Counted from the stretch's first letter, positions 28,740 to 38,784 are shown. The stretch is DNA of 64,000 nt from Thalassomonas actiniarum (GCF_000948975.2 NZ_CP059735.1:6322603-6386602), one strand, 5' to 3'. Program-made: numbers and translations. The notes: a model not told the origin generated them from the sequence alone.

Positions 28740-29414
28740 CTAACCCAGCTCACCATGTTCGGCGAAGGAGTAACAATGGCCGCCGGCCACTATCATGTGA
28801 TCCAGCACCCGGATATCCACTAAATTTAACGCCTGTATCAGCCTTTGGGTGATTTGTTTATCGGCAATACTGGCTTCGGCCAGGCCGGAGGGATGGTTAT
28901 GACTGAGGATCACCGCCGCGGCATGATGTTTTATCGCCTGCTCCACCACAATACGCGGATAAACCGCCGCGGCATCGACGGTGCCAAAAAACAAGCGTTC
29001 AAATTTCAATACCTGGTGCTGGTTATTGAGATATAACACCGCAAAAATCTCCCGGGTTTCGTGGCGTAATTCGGCAATTAAATAGTCCCGGGTGGCCTGG
29101 GAAGAAAGCAGCTCCTGTCCGTTATTCATTTGCTCCGCCAGGTAACGCTTCGACATTTCCAGGCAGGCCTGCAACTGCACAAATTTGGCGCTGCCCAAGC
29201 CGTGTTGCTGGCAAAACTCATCATGCTCCGCCCGGTATATCCCGGAAATACTGCCGAAATTTTTGAGCAGCTGTTGCGCCAGCTCGACCACATGACAGCC
29301 TTTGACGCCGGTTCTTAAAAAAATCGCCAGCAGCTCGGCATCGGTTAAACTTTCCGCCCCTAAATGCAGTAACTTTTCCCTGGGACGTTCGAGATCAGGC
29401 AAGTCCTTTAACAT
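28740..29414 (-). CDS. radC: RadC family JAB1/MPN metalloprotease-like protein
   Basis: The protein has 224 residues. The JAMM zinc motif is visible as SHNHPSG followed 10 residues later by the Asp in IADKQIT. An N-terminal helix-hairpin-helix region includes LGAESLTDAELLAIFLRTG. Despite its historical name, a role in recombinational repair is not established. It is divergent from coaBC, the usual arrangement in gammaproteobacteria. Confidence 0.93.
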   Translation of the reverse strand: MLKDLPDLERPREKLLHLGAESLTDAELLAIFLRTGVKGCHVVELAQQLLKNFGSISGIYRAEHDEFCQQHGLGSAKFVQLQACLEMSKRYLAEQMNNGQELLSSQATRDYLIAELRHETREIFAVLYLNNQHQVLKFERLFFGTVDAAAVYPRIVVEQAIKHHAAAVILSHNHPSGLAEASIADKQITQRLIQALNLVDIRVLDHMIVAGGHCYSFAEHGELG

Positions 29415-29515
29415 AAGTTATTCCGTAACCTTGCAGTGATAGAAAGCGATAGGTAAGAGATTTTTACCGTCAATAATGTTATCTTGTCAGCAAACATTTT
29501 TAAGATTAGCAGGTT

Positions 29516-30730
29516 ATGCAAATTCTTCAGGACAAAAAAATTGTTCTTGGGATCACCGGCGGAATAGCAGCCTATAAAACCCCGGAACTGGTCAGGCGCC
29601 TCAAAGAGCAGGGGGCCGATGTCAGGGTGGTAATGACCCAGGGCGCGAAAGCCTTTATTACCCCGATGACCTTACAGGCGGTGTCAGCCAACCCGGTTGC
29701 CGACAGCTTATTGGACCCTCAGGCGGAACTGGCCATGGGGCATATAGAACTTGCCAAATGGGCGGATCTGATTGTAATCGCCCCGGCAAGCGCCAATACC
29801 CTGGCCCGGCTGGCAACGGGCATGGCTGACGACCTGCTCAGCACTATCTGTTTAGCCAGCGCCGCCCCTATAGTCGTGGCCCCGGCCATGAACCAGCAAA
29901 TGTGGCATGCCGACGCCACCCAGGCCAATGTCGACATCCTTACACGGCGCCAGGTCACTATCTGGGGACCGGGTGCAGGCGAACAGGCCTGCGGCGATGT
30001 CGGCCTGGGCCGTATGCTGGAACCGGAAGAATTAACCCGGCTTTGCTGCCAGCGATATCAGGAAAAAACCCTGGCAGGGCAACATTGGCTGCTCACCGCA
30101 GGCCCCACCCGGGAGGCCATAGATCCGGTACGTTATATTTCCAACCACAGCTCAGGGAAAATGGGCTATGCCATTGCCCGCGCCGCGGTAAATGCCGGTG
30201 CCCGGGTGACCCTGATCTCAGGCCCGGTAAACTTAACCCCTCCCCAGGGGTGCCGGGTTATCCAGGTAAACAGCGCCCTGGAAATGCATCAACAGGCCAT
30301 GGCACTTGCCCCTAAGGCCAGTGTTTTTGTCGCCTGCGCCGCGGTAGCCGATTACCGCCTCGCGGATGTCGCCACGCAAAAAATAAAAAAAACCGCCGAT
30401 GACATGGTGCTCAAACTGGTTAAAAACCCGGATATCGTCGCCGATGTTGCCGCCCTGAGTCAGCGTCCCTTTACCGTAGGTTTTGCCGCAGAAACCCAGG
30501 ATGTCGAACAATATGCCCGCGGCAAACTCAGCCGTAAGAAACTGGACCTGATCGCCGCCAATGACGTCGCCAGGGAAGGGCAGGGATTTAACAGTGAAGA
30601 CAACGCCCTGACGGTATTTAGCGCCGACTCTGCCACCGAGATAGCTTTGGCGAATAAACAGCAAGTGGCCAGCCAGCTGGTAACGATAATCAATCAAGCC
30701 TACCAGGCAAAAAATTCATCCACAGAATAA
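29516..30730 (+). CDS. coaBC: Bifunctional phosphopantothenoylcysteine decarboxylase/phosphopantothenate-cysteine ligase
   Basis: The protein has 404 residues. The N-terminal CoaC flavoprotein domain (about 1-190) contains [18 protein letters not shown], the active-site His in HIELAKWAD and PAMNQQMW. The C-terminal CoaB domain (about 190-400) contains [29 protein letters not shown] and KNPDIV. It makes 4'-phosphopantetheine from phosphopantothenate and cysteine. The start ATG at 29516 follows AGG. The gene that often follows it (dut) is absent here; slmA comes next. Confidence 0.97.
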   Translation: MQILQDKKIVLGITGGIAAYKTPELVRRLKEQGADVRVVMTQGAKAFITPMTLQAVSANPVADSLLDPQAELAMGHIELAKWADLIVIAPASANTLARLATGMADDLLSTICLASAAPIVVAPAMNQQMWHADATQANVDILTRRQVTIWGPGAGEQACGDVGLGRMLEPEELTRLCCQRYQEKTLAGQHWLLTAGPTREAIDPVRYISNHSSGKMGYAIARAAVNAGARVTLISGPVNLTPPQGCRVIQVNSALEMHQQAMALAPKASVFVACAAVADYRLADVATQKIKKTADDMVLKLVKNPDIVADVAALSQRPFTVGFAAETQDVEQYARGKLSRKKLDLIAANDVAREGQGFNSEDNALTVFSADSATEIALANKQQVASQLVTIINQAYQAKNSSTE

Positions 30731-30855
30731 AGATTAAAGTAAAATAACCCTAGTTTGACGTTGGATTGCTGCTAAAGAACATTATACAATCACGTCAAAA
30801 AATAAGGCGGGCTCCGTAAAGTCCGCCATAACAATAAATCAGAGAAATAAGTTGT

Positions 30856-31440
30856 ATGTCGGCTAATCAGAAACCAAATCGTAAGCAACAAATTTTAGAA
30901 TGCCTGGCGTTGATGTTACAAACCAGCCCGGGACAGCGTATTACTACGGCAAAGCTCGCGGCCGAAGTAGGCGTATCTGAAGCGGCTTTATATCGCCACT
31001 TTCCTTCCAAGGCACGGATGTTCGAAGGTTTAATCGAATTTATTGAAGAGTCTATTTTTTCCCGTATCAATTTGATCTTGGGAGACCATAAAGAAGCCCT
31101 GATCCGCTGCCACCATATCCTGCATGTAATGCTGATTTTTGCAGAGCGTAACCCGGGCATGTGCCGCATTTTATCCGGCGATGCCATCATGGGAGAAAAT
31201 GAACGTTTAGGTATCCGGGTGAACCAGTTTTTTGAAAAACTCGAATCCCAGTTCAAGCAGGTATTGCGTGAGCGCAAACTACGCGAAGGCAAAGGCTTTG
31301 ATATCCCGGAGCAGGCGCTGGCCAATATGCTGGTGTCTTACACCGAGGGTAAAATCAGCCAGTACGTGCGTTCGAGTTTCAGCAAAAAACCCAGTGATGA
31401 CTTTAATGAGCAATGGCAATTTTTAATGGCCAGTAAATAA
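30856..31440 (+). CDS. slmA: Nucleoid occlusion factor SlmA (TetR family)
   Basis: The protein has 194 residues. The helix-turn-helix (about 10-55) reads [20 protein letters not shown], then [20 protein letters not shown]. The dimer region contains [22 protein letters not shown], which is typical of SlmA. It binds specific chromosomal sites and blocks FtsZ ring assembly over the nucleoid. Its place after coaBC matches the E. coli order apart from the missing dut. Confidence 0.97.
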   Translation: MSANQKPNRKQQILECLALMLQTSPGQRITTAKLAAEVGVSEAALYRHFPSKARMFEGLIEFIEESIFSRINLILGDHKEALIRCHHILHVMLIFAERNPGMCRILSGDAIMGENERLGIRVNQFFEKLESQFKQVLRERKLREGKGFDIPEQALANMLVSYTEGKISQYVRSSFSKKPSDDFNEQWQFLMASK

Positions 31441-31579
31441 GCTCTTATCACTTTACAAACGCTGGCTCCGCCGGCGTTTATGTTCAGGAAGAACGGTATG
31501 CCGTGATCGCATGGAAGCGAAAGAACGGCGCTAATCAAAAAATTACTCCAAAATTCAATAAGCTTATTAGGGAATTCTT

Positions 31580-33037
31580 ATGAGCGATATCGCAAAATTA
31601 CAACCTCAGGGCCTGTGGCAAATCTTCGACAACCTTTGTGCCATTCCACGCCCGTCTAAACACGAAGAAAAAGTCTCCGCCTGGATCCAGAACTGGGCCA
31701 AAGAGCTGGATCTGGCGGTAAAAGAAGATAAAGTCGGCAACCTGATCATCAGCAAAGGCGCCACAGCCGGCATGGAAGACCGCAAAGGCGTGATCTTACA
31801 AGCCCATATGGATATGGTGCCGCAAAAAAATGCCGACACCCGGCATGACTTCCTGACCGACCCTATCCGCCCTTATATCGACGGCGACTGGGTGACTGCA
31901 GAAGGCACCACCTTAGGCGCCGATAACGGTATCGGCCTGGCGTCTGCGCTGGCAGTTTTGGCCAGCAATGATATTCCCCACGGGCCATTAGAAGTATTAA
32001 TCACTATCGATGAAGAAGCGGGCATGACCGGCGCCTTTGGCCTGGAACCGGGCTGGCTCGAAGGGGAGATTTTGATCAATACCGATTCCGAACAGGAAGG
32101 GGAAGTGTATATGGGTTGTGCCGGCGGCATCGACGGCTCGGTCACCTTTGATCTTGACTTTGATACTGTGCCTGCCGATAGCCAGGCTTTTAACTTATCC
32201 ATTTCCGGCCTCAAAGGCGGTCATTCCGGCGTCGATATCCACACCGGCCGTGCCAATGCCAACAAACTGCTGGTACGCTTCTTATTGACAGCCAGCGACA
32301 GCTTCGGCATCCGTTTAACCGAATTAAACGGCGGCAGCCTGCGCAACGCCATCCCGCGTGAAGCCAATGCCAGTTTTGTCGTGCCCAATGCACAAATCGA
32401 ACCGTTAAAAGCGGCACTGGACGACTACCTGCAAACCATACGCCACAATCTGGCCGGGGTAGAAACCGATATCGACATGCTGTTGATTTCGCCGGAAACC
32501 TTCGAGACCTGCTGGAACCTGGATAAGCAAAAGACCATCTTAAGAGCCCTTAATGCCTGCCCTAACGGCGTCATCCGCATGAGTGACGATATCGAAGGCA
32601 TAGTAGAAACTTCGTTAAACCTGGGGGTGATGCGTTGTAAAGGCCCTAAGTTTGTCGCCTTGACCCTGATCCGCAGCTTACATGACGACGGCAGACTGGA
32701 AGCGCAACAAATGGTGCAGTCGGTATTTGCACTGGCACAGGCAAAAATCGAATTTTCCGGCGCCTACCCGGGCTGGAAACCGGACACCAGCTCAGCCATC
32801 ATGCAGGTAGTACGGGATACCTACCAGGGATTATTTAACAAAATTCCTGAGATCATGGTGATCCATGCCGGCCTGGAATGCGGCCTGTTTAAAACCGCCT
32901 ACCCGCATTGGGACATGGTGTCTTTCGGACCCACGATTAAGTTCCCGCATTCGCCGGATGAAAAAGTGGAAATCGCCACTGTCGGCCAATATTGGCAATT
33001 ACTGGTCGCAGTACTGGCGGCTATCCCGGCTAAATAA
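31580..33037 (+). CDS. pepD: Aminoacyl-histidine dipeptidase (peptidase D)
   Basis: The protein has 485 residues and belongs to metallopeptidase family M20. Zinc-site segments are LQAHMDMVPQK, TTLGADNGIGLA, TIDEEAGMTGAF with the catalytic Glu, and LINTDSEQEGEVYMG. The dimerisation domain is in SISGLKGGHSGVDIHTGRANANK. It hydrolyses Xaa-His dipeptides such as carnosine in the cytoplasm. AGG lies just upstream of ATG 31580. A hairpin AAACGC/GCGTTT at 31457-31479 may weakly terminate slmA before it. Confidence 0.97.
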   Translation: MSDIAKLQPQGLWQIFDNLCAIPRPSKHEEKVSAWIQNWAKELDLAVKEDKVGNLIISKGATAGMEDRKGVILQAHMDMVPQKNADTRHDFLTDPIRPYIDGDWVTAEGTTLGADNGIGLASALAVLASNDIPHGPLEVLITIDEEAGMTGAFGLEPGWLEGEILINTDSEQEGEVYMGCAGGIDGSVTFDLDFDTVPADSQAFNLSISGLKGGHSGVDIHTGRANANKLLVRFLLTASDSFGIRLTELNGGSLRNAIPREANASFVVPNAQIEPLKAALDDYLQTIRHNLAGVETDIDMLLISPETFETCWNLDKQKTILRALNACPNGVIRMSDDIEGIVETSLNLGVMRCKGPKFVALTLIRSLHDDGRLEAQQMVQSVFALAQAKIEFSGAYPGWKPDTSSAIMQVVRDTYQGLFNKIPEIMVIHAGLECGLFKTAYPHWDMVSFGPTIKFPHSPDEKVEIATVGQYWQLLVAVLAAIPAK

Positions 33038-33060
33038 GCTGACAACCGCCATATGCCGAA

Positions 33061-33094
33061 AAAAGCGCTGCCGAATTAACCGGCAGCGCTTTTT
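33061..33094 (+). terminator. Intrinsic terminator after pepD
   Basis: A 13-bp perfect stem (AAAAGCGCTGCCG with CGGCAGCGCTTTT) encloses a 7-base loop and ends in a T run. It lies 24 bp after the pepD stop. Confidence 0.9.
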
Positions 33095-33108
33095 GTACAA
33101 ATTCAGGC

Positions 33109-33272
33109 AAAAAAAACCGGCTGCATAACGCAACCGGTTTCCCGTCAAACTACAAATTTTAATGTGCGAGCAATTTACCGCCTTGCCATTGTGCGTCCTG
33201 GGTCACAAGGACTTGGCAGTAAACTATCTGGAGAGTTGCTATAAGGCATAAATCTTAGCTCCTCACCAGTTA
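33109..33272 (-). ncRNA. Candidate Fur-regulated small RNA (RyhB-like)
   Basis: A separate minus-strand transcription unit of about 164 nt lies in the pepD-tex gap. Its promoter (-35 TTGACA at 33307-33302, 17-bp spacer, -10 TATCAT at 33284-33279) is overlapped by a Fur box. It ends in a strong intrinsic terminator: AAACCGG-x-TGC paired with GCA-x-CCGGTTT, then eight Ts (33140-33109). Near its middle is ATTGCTCGCACATT (33174-33161), resembling the E. coli RyhB pairing core ATTGCTCACATT with two extra bases. A 24-codon frame (33249-33175) with GAGGAG ahead of its ATG ends just before this core. RyhB-type RNAs down-regulate iron-protein mRNAs during iron shortage. The identity as RyhB is inference. 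Confidence 0.6.
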
Positions 33273-33274
33273 AC

Positions 33275-33299
33275 GCAAATGATAATAGTTATCGTTTGC
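33275..33299. promoter_or_regulatory. Fur box over the small-RNA promoter
   Basis: The site is a 25-bp near-palindrome with 11-bp arms (GCAAATGATAA and TTATCGTTTGC) and a single mismatch between them. The core TGATAAT-A-GTTATCG matches 12 of 14 positions of the 7-1-7 Fur consensus. It covers the spacer and the -10 element of the promoter of the small RNA, so Fe-Fur would block initiation. Confidence 0.8.
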
Positions 33300-33354
33300 G
33301 TTGTCAAACTTTTATTTGGTTATTTTTTAACAAAAGTTTTAACTGATTTTATTG

Positions 33355-35706
33355 TTACTTTTTCAGCTTGGCAAAAGCATCGGCAAAGGCATTGCCCATG
33401 GCAGCATTGGCCGGCTCTTTCGGCTTATGGCTTTTGCCTTTACCCTGCTTGGCTCCGCCCTTGCCGCCGGATTTCGCTCCCTTGTTTTGCTGACTACCGG
33501 CATCGGCAGCCTTACTTTTCTTATGGGCAGGTTTATCGCTGACTTTATCATCCAGACGCATGGTTAAACTGATACGTTTACGCTCAACGTCTACCTCAAC
33601 CACTTTTACTTTCACAATATCGCCGGCTTTCACCACTTCCCGGGGGTCGCTGACAAACTTATCGGTTAACGAGGAAATATGCACCAGGCCGTCCTGATGC
33701 ACGCCGACATCGACAAAAGCGCCGAAGTTGGCGACATTGGAAATCACCCCTTCGAGGATCATGCCCACTTTTAAGTCGGCAATGGTATTGACCCCTTCCT
33801 GGAAGGTCGCGGTTTGAAATTCGGGACGGGGATCGCGGCCGGGTTTTTCCAGCTCTTTGATCACGTCCTGCACCGTTAACTCACCAAATTTGTCCGTAAC
33901 CAACTCTGGTGCCTTAAGTTGTTTCAACAATTCGCCGTTGCCTAAAACCGCATCCAACTCACTGTTTAACACTTTTGTAATTTGCTCTACCACAGGATAG
34001 GTTTCCGGGTGCACGCCGGATTTATCCAGCGGATTGTCGCCATTGGCGATACGCAGGAAACCCGCCGCCTGCTCAAAAGCCTTAGGCCCGAGGCGGGGCA
34101 CTTTGATCAGTTCTTTACGGTTATTAAAGCGGCCGTTGGCATCACGAAACACCACCACATTTTGCGCCATGGTCTTGGTCAAGCCGGAAACCCGGGTCAG
34201 TAAAGGCACGGAAGCGCTGTTAAGATCGACACCGACGGCGTTTACACAATCTTCAATCACATCGTCCAGGGTTTTACTGAGCAGGCTCTGGCTGACATCG
34301 TGCTGGTACTGGCCAACCCCGATCGCCTTGGGATCGATTTTCACCAGCTCTGCCAGCGGATCCTGCAAGCGACGGGCAATGGATACCGCACCGCGCAGGG
34401 AAACATCCAGCTCGGGGAATTCATTGGCGGCAAATTCGGAGGCGGAATAAACGGAAGCCCCGGCTTCGCTGACCATAATTTTTCTCGGTTTAAGCGACTC
34501 CAGACTCTGAATCGCTTCAGCCACAAGTTTATCGCTTTCCCGTGAAGCGGTGCCGTTGCCTATGGCAATCAGTTCAATCTTATATTGCTGGCACAGGTTC
34601 GCTAACGTGCGTACCGATTTATCCCAATGGTTTTGCGGCGCATGCGGGAAAATGGTGGTGGTATATAACAACTTGCCGGTGCCGTCTACCACGGCAATTT
34701 TACAGCCGGTGCGCAGCCCGGGATCCAGTCCCAGGGTGGTTTTCGCCCCTGCCGGGGAAGCCATTAACAGATCATTCAAATTGCTGGAGAAAACCTTAAT
34801 AGACTCCACTTCCGCCTGCTCTCTCAATTGGCCCAACAACTCATTTTCCAGGCTCAGGCTAAGTTTCACTTTCCAGCTCCAGCGCACCACCTTAGTTAAA
34901 AACTCCGCCGCCGCCTGTCCGGAAAGGCGCAGGTTAAAGTGTTCCATGATCAGCTGCTCGGCGCTGGAATAACTGCTGTCTTCCTGTCCCGGGTCAACAT
35001 CGATATTAAGCTGAAGATAACCTTCGTTGCGGCCGCGGAACATGGCCAGGGCACGGTGGGACGGTACATTACGCAGCAATTCGCTATGTTCAAAGTAATC
35101 CCGGTATTTTGCCGCCTCTTTTTCTTTCCCCTTAACCAGGGTGCTGGTCAGGTGTGCCTGCTTTAATAAATGGCGACGCATTTTTTGCAGTAAATCGGCG
35201 TCTTCGGCAAAACGTTCGATCAGGATATAACAGGCGCCGTCAAGCACCGCTTTTTCGTCTTTAAAATCGGCATTGATAAAGTCTTTCGCCGCCTGCTCGG
35301 GGTTCACTTGCCAGTCTTGGTATAACTTGTCTGCCAGAGGCTCAATGCCCGCTTCTATGGCGATTTGTCCTTTGGTGCGGCGTTTGGGGCGGTAAGGCAA
35401 ATACAGATCTTCCAGGCGGGTTTTGTTATCCGCCGCCAGGATTTGGCTTTTAAGCTCGGCTGATAAATTGCCCTGCTGCTCGATATTGGTAAGGATCACC
35501 TGGCGGCGATCTTCCAGGTCGCGCAAATAATTCAGACGCTGATCAAGATGGCGCAGGTGGTTGTCATCCAGGCCTTGTGTAGCCTCTTTACGGTAACGGG
35601 CGATAAAAGGGACCGTAGAGCCTTCATCCAACAAGGCGATTGCTGCACTGACTTGTGAAACTTTAACGGTTAATTCTTTGGCGATTTGCTCGGCAATTTG
35701 CGTCAT
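33355..35706 (-). CDS. tex: Tex family RNA-binding protein (YhgF)
   Basis: The protein has 783 residues, the normal Tex length. Domains in order are an N-terminal helical region, a YqgF-like fold near residue 325-450 ([19 protein letters not shown]), helix-hairpin-helix repeats ([16 protein letters not shown]) and a C-terminal S1 domain at about residues 650-725 ([31 protein letters not shown]). The tail is Lys/Gly-rich and disordered. Tex binds nucleic acids and affects transcription and expression of secreted factors in other bacteria. It is upstream of greB's position on the same strand, but 220 bp away. Confidence 0.95.
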   Translation of the reverse strand: MTQIAEQIAKELTVKVSQVSAAIALLDEGSTVPFIARYRKEATQGLDDNHLRHLDQRLNYLRDLEDRRQVILTNIEQQGNLSAELKSQILAADNKTRLEDLYLPYRPKRRTKGQIAIEAGIEPLADKLYQDWQVNPEQAAKDFINADFKDEKAVLDGACYILIERFAEDADLLQKMRRHLLKQAHLTSTLVKGKEKEAAKYRDYFEHSELLRNVPSHRALAMFRGRNEGYLQLNIDVDPGQEDSSYSSAEQLIMEHFNLRLSGQAAAEFLTKVVRWSWKVKLSLSLENELLGQLREQAEVESIKVFSSNLNDLLMASPAGAKTTLGLDPGLRTGCKIAVVDGTGKLLYTTTIFPHAPQNHWDKSVRTLANLCQQYKIELIAIGNGTASRESDKLVAEAIQSLESLKPRKIMVSEAGASVYSASEFAANEFPELDVSLRGAVSIARRLQDPLAELVKIDPKAIGVGQYQHDVSQSLLSKTLDDVIEDCVNAVGVDLNSASVPLLTRVSGLTKTMAQNVVVFRDANGRFNNRKELIKVPRLGPKAFEQAAGFLRIANGDNPLDKSGVHPETYPVVEQITKVLNSELDAVLGNGELLKQLKAPELVTDKFGELTVQDVIKELEKPGRDPRPEFQTATFQEGVNTIADLKVGMILEGVISNVANFGAFVDVGVHQDGLVHISSLTDKFVSDPREVVKAGDIVKVKVVEVDVERKRISLTMRLDDKVSDKPAHKKSKAADAGSQQNKGAKSGGKGGAKQGKGKSHKPKEPANAAMGNAFADAFAKLKK

Positions 35707-35926
35707 GAATAATACATTCCGGCTGATTTTCGGCTAACGAAAATTAAGATAAAAAAAATTGCTTTTTATATACTCTTGATAGCGTCGATTTACCAGCATA
35801 TTTTTCAATATTGCCGCTTCTGGCGCAAAAAATATCGATAAAATTGATTTTCATCAGCCGGATGACATCCTTGATGGCTGAAATTTGGCGACTGGCCGAA
35901 AATAATCAGCCAGACAGGAAGCACGG

Positions 35927-36403
35927 CTAATCCTTATTGTAGATGATCTTATTGATATACCAGGTTTTCTCCCCGCTTGGGGTATTGACCACAGCTTCAT
36001 CGTCCACCTGTTTTTTTAATAACGCCCGGGCCATAGGGGAGTCTATCGAGGTATAGTCAGTGCGGCCGTAAATTTCATCCGGACCGACAATGCGGAAACT
36101 TAAGGTTTCTCCCTGGTCGTTTTCAATTTCCACCCAGGCGCCAAAAAAGACCTTGCCTTCCTGCTGCGGGGAATAATCGACAATTTTAATGCTTTCCAGG
36201 CGCTTGGTCAGGTAACGCACCCGGCGGTCTATTTCCCTGAGGCGTTTTTTATTGTATTGGTAGTCGGCATTTTCCGACCTGTCTCCCAGGCTTGCCGCCC
36301 AGGACACTTTCTGGGTAGTTTCCGGCCGCTCCACTTTCCACAGATGGGTTAACTCCTGCTGCAGCTGTTCATAGCCGCCCCGGGTGATTAAATTCGTTTT
36401 CAT
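35927..36403 (-). CDS. greB: Transcription elongation factor GreB
   Basis: The protein has 158 residues: an N-terminal antiparallel coiled coil (about 1-75; LITRGGYEQLQQELTHLWKVERPE, then ENADYQYNKKRLREIDRRVRYL with the acidic tip) and a C-terminal FKBP-like domain ending KTWYINKIIYN. GreB enters the RNA polymerase secondary channel and stimulates cleavage of backtracked RNA. The KKRLREIDRRVRYL pattern fits GreB better than GreA. Confidence 0.96.
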   Translation of the reverse strand: MKTNLITRGGYEQLQQELTHLWKVERPETTQKVSWAASLGDRSENADYQYNKKRLREIDRRVRYLTKRLESIKIVDYSPQQEGKVFFGAWVEIENDQGETLSFRIVGPDEIYGRTDYTSIDSPMARALLKKQVDDEAVVNTPSGEKTWYINKIIYNKD

Positions 36404-36579
36404 TTACCAGTATTCTCAACAAGCCGGTGATTGCAATGGTTAATTATCATATCAGCAACCTGGCCAGGACCAAGCTTTTTTGCCCGCGGCCATGCAAAGC
36501 CATTGGATCTGCAGATCAAGATTGTTACTATGTGCGGCAAAAAGTATCACCAAAAAACCACTAACATTCGGAGTTTTAA

Positions 36580-37290
36580 GTGAATAAAAGTGTCATCACC
36601 AACCTGCTCGCTTTACTGTGTACCCTGGGTGGGTATTTTCTTAGCCAGCCCATTTTATTTACCGTCGGCTTATTTGCCCTGTCGGGCGCTATTACCAACT
36701 GGCTGGCAGTGCATATGTTATTTGAAAAGGTGCCCGGCCTGTACGGCTCCGGAGTGATCCCCGCCCGGTTCGAAGATTTCAAAAAAGGCATACGCGACCT
36801 GATGATGGAGCAGTTTTTCACCGAAGATAATATCGACCGCTTTTTATCCGACAGTTCAGGCAAGGCCAATACCTTAGATCTAGCCCCGGTGATTGAAAAA
36901 GTCGATTTAACCCCGGCGTTTGATAACCTGGTGGCGGTGATCGAAAACTCTTCATTTGGCGGCATGCTGGCCATGGTCGGCGGCAGCGAAGCGATACAAC
37001 CGCTGAAAGAGCCCTTTATCGAAAAAATGAAAACCAGCATCGGCGAGATCTCGCAAAGCGATGAATTCAACAGCCTGCTAAGGGATGAGCTGGAACAGCC
37101 GAGCGTTATCGCCGGTATGCGCGACAAGGTCAGCGATATTATCGAAAAGCGCCTTAACGAACTCACTCCGCAGCTGGTGAAAGAAATCATTCAAACCATG
37201 ATCCGCAAACATTTGGGCTGGCTGGTGGTCTGGGGCGGCGTCTTCGGCGGCATTATCGGTTTGATTGCCGCCGTAACCAACACCTTTTAG
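36580..37290 (+). CDS. DUF445 family membrane protein
   Basis: The protein has 236 residues. The start is GTG at 36580 with GGAG 6 bp upstream. Helices lie near residues 8-26 and 30-46 (with the conserved GAITNWLAVHMLFEKVPGLYGSG) and at the C-terminus (LGWLVVWGGVFGGIIGLIAAV). This is the DUF445 family, inner-membrane proteins of unknown function. The central region is amphipathic helix. It stands alone between greB (divergent) and the aminotransferase. Confidence 0.88.
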   Translation: MNKSVITNLLALLCTLGGYFLSQPILFTVGLFALSGAITNWLAVHMLFEKVPGLYGSGVIPARFEDFKKGIRDLMMEQFFTEDNIDRFLSDSSGKANTLDLAPVIEKVDLTPAFDNLVAVIENSSFGGMLAMVGGSEAIQPLKEPFIEKMKTSIGEISQSDEFNSLLRDELEQPSVIAGMRDKVSDIIEKRLNELTPQLVKEIIQTMIRKHLGWLVVWGGVFGGIIGLIAAVTNTF

Positions 37291-37329
37291 CACGCATTTA
37301 TCGCCATTTATTACCCTGTAAATACATCC

Positions 37330-37400
37330 CGGGTAACTTGCTCAAATGACAAAGCTGTCACCCTGTAAGTTACCCGAAAATCTTTCCTGTAAAGTTACAG
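37330..37400. promoter_or_regulatory. Nested inverted repeats upstream of the aminotransferase
   Basis: A perfect 10-bp inverted repeat (CGGGTAACTT at 37330-37339 and AAGTTACCCG at 37367-37376) encloses a smaller one (TGACA-AAGC-TGTCA, 37347-37360). Eleven bases further on lies the palindrome CTGTAA-AG-TTACAG (37387-37400). They may be operators or RNA hairpins. TyrR boxes (TGTAAA-N6-TTTACA) are expected before such genes, but this is only a partial match. Confidence 0.45.
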
Positions 37401-37583
37401 AAACTAACACGTTATTTTATCGTGCCAGCCAATGGCTTTTAGCGGTTATTTTTTTCCATATAAGGCTTTAATTTCGCCCCCAAACTAGGCTATGCTTGGC
37501 CCTCAAACTCTGGGGGTTGATATCCTGGCTGGCGATGGCGCCGACACAGAAAAAACCTCCGTTAATAAAAGGTAAATGGAGTC

Positions 37584-38771
37584 ATGTTTGGTAGTTTAAA
37601 GGCTTTGCCGGCCGATCCGATTTTAGGCTTGTTGGCGAAATATAGAACAGATGAAAACCCGCAGAAAATTGACCTGGGTGTGGGCGTATACAAGGATGAA
37701 TCTGGACATACCGCAATTTTAGATTGCGTCAAGGCGGCTGAACAGCATCGTTTTAAAACCGAAGACACCAAAGTATACATAGGCCCTACCGGCTCACCTT
37801 TGTTTAATGACGAGATGAGCAAGCTGATTTTCGGCGATCATAAAGTATTATCCGAAAACCGTGCCCGCACTGTCTCTACCCCGGGCGGTACCGGCGCCTT
37901 ACGTGTTGCTGCCGAATTTATCAGTAGTTGTAAAACCGGCGCCACCATCTGGGTCAGCAACCCGACCTGGGCCAACCACACAGGTTTATTCCAGGCATCA
38001 GGCCTGAATGTTAAGACCTATCCTTATTACGACTACGAAAACAAAGACCTGGATTTTGACGGCATGTTAACGGCGTTAAAACAGGTCGGCAAAGACGATG
38101 CCGTATTATTGCACGCCTGCTGCCACAACCCGAGCGGTATGGATTTAAACCGCGAGCAATGGCAGCAAGTGGTAGAAGTAGCCAAAGAAAGAGGTTTCAC
38201 GCCGTTAATCGACATGGCTTACCAGGGCTTTGGCGACGGTCTGGACGAAGATGCCTACGGCCTGCGCTTAATGGCGGATAACGTCAAGCAGATGCTGGTG
38301 GCCAGCTCCTGTTCGAAAAACTTCGGTTTATACCGCGAGCGTATCGGCGCCTGTACCATTATCGGCGAAAGTGCCGCCAGCACGGATATTGCCAACTCGG
38401 TACTGCTGAGCGTGGTACGTTGTATTTACTCCATGCCTCCGGCACACGGCGCGGCTATCGTAGAAACCATTTTAAGCTCCGACGAATTACGTCAGCAATG
38501 GTACGGCGAATTAAAAGAAATGCGCGACCGCATCAACGGCAACCGCCAGCTGCTGGTAGATAAACTGGTAGAGCAGGGCATTACCCGCGATTTCAGCTTT
38601 ATCACCCGTCAAAAAGGCATGTTCTCCTTCCTGGGTATTACCCCTGAGCAGGTACAGCGCCTGCAGGACGAGTTCAGTATTTACATGGTAGATTCAAGCC
38701 GTGTGAGCATTGCCGGTATCGCCAACAAAAATGTGGATTACCTGGCGCAGTCGATTGCCAAAGTACTGTAA
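37584..38771 (+). CDS. tyrB: Aromatic amino acid / aspartate aminotransferase
   Basis: The protein has 395 residues and is a class I PLP aminotransferase. It begins FGSLKALPADPILGLLAKYR with KIDLGVGVYKDE. The PLP lysine is in SSCSKNFGLYRERIG, and ACCHNPSGMDL and DMAYQGFGDGL are the cofactor-site segments. It resembles the TyrB/AspC group; I favour TyrB, but substrate preference cannot be fixed from sequence. GGAG lies upstream of the ATG. A diverged 3' remnant of a second copy lies 1.5 kb downstream. Confidence 0.92.
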   Translation: MFGSLKALPADPILGLLAKYRTDENPQKIDLGVGVYKDESGHTAILDCVKAAEQHRFKTEDTKVYIGPTGSPLFNDEMSKLIFGDHKVLSENRARTVSTPGGTGALRVAAEFISSCKTGATIWVSNPTWANHTGLFQASGLNVKTYPYYDYENKDLDFDGMLTALKQVGKDDAVLLHACCHNPSGMDLNREQWQQVVEVAKERGFTPLIDMAYQGFGDGLDEDAYGLRLMADNVKQMLVASSCSKNFGLYRERIGACTIIGESAASTDIANSVLLSVVRCIYSMPPAHGAAIVETILSSDELRQQWYGELKEMRDRINGNRQLLVDKLVEQGITRDFSFITRQKGMFSFLGITPEQVQRLQDEFSIYMVDSSRVSIAGIANKNVDYLAQSIAKVL

Positions 38772-38784
38772 AATGCCCCCATAA

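Noticed and set aside
33279-33542. 87-codon plus-strand frame near the tex 3' end
   Set aside because: Mostly antisense to tex; its start falls in the Fur box and promoter of the small RNA.
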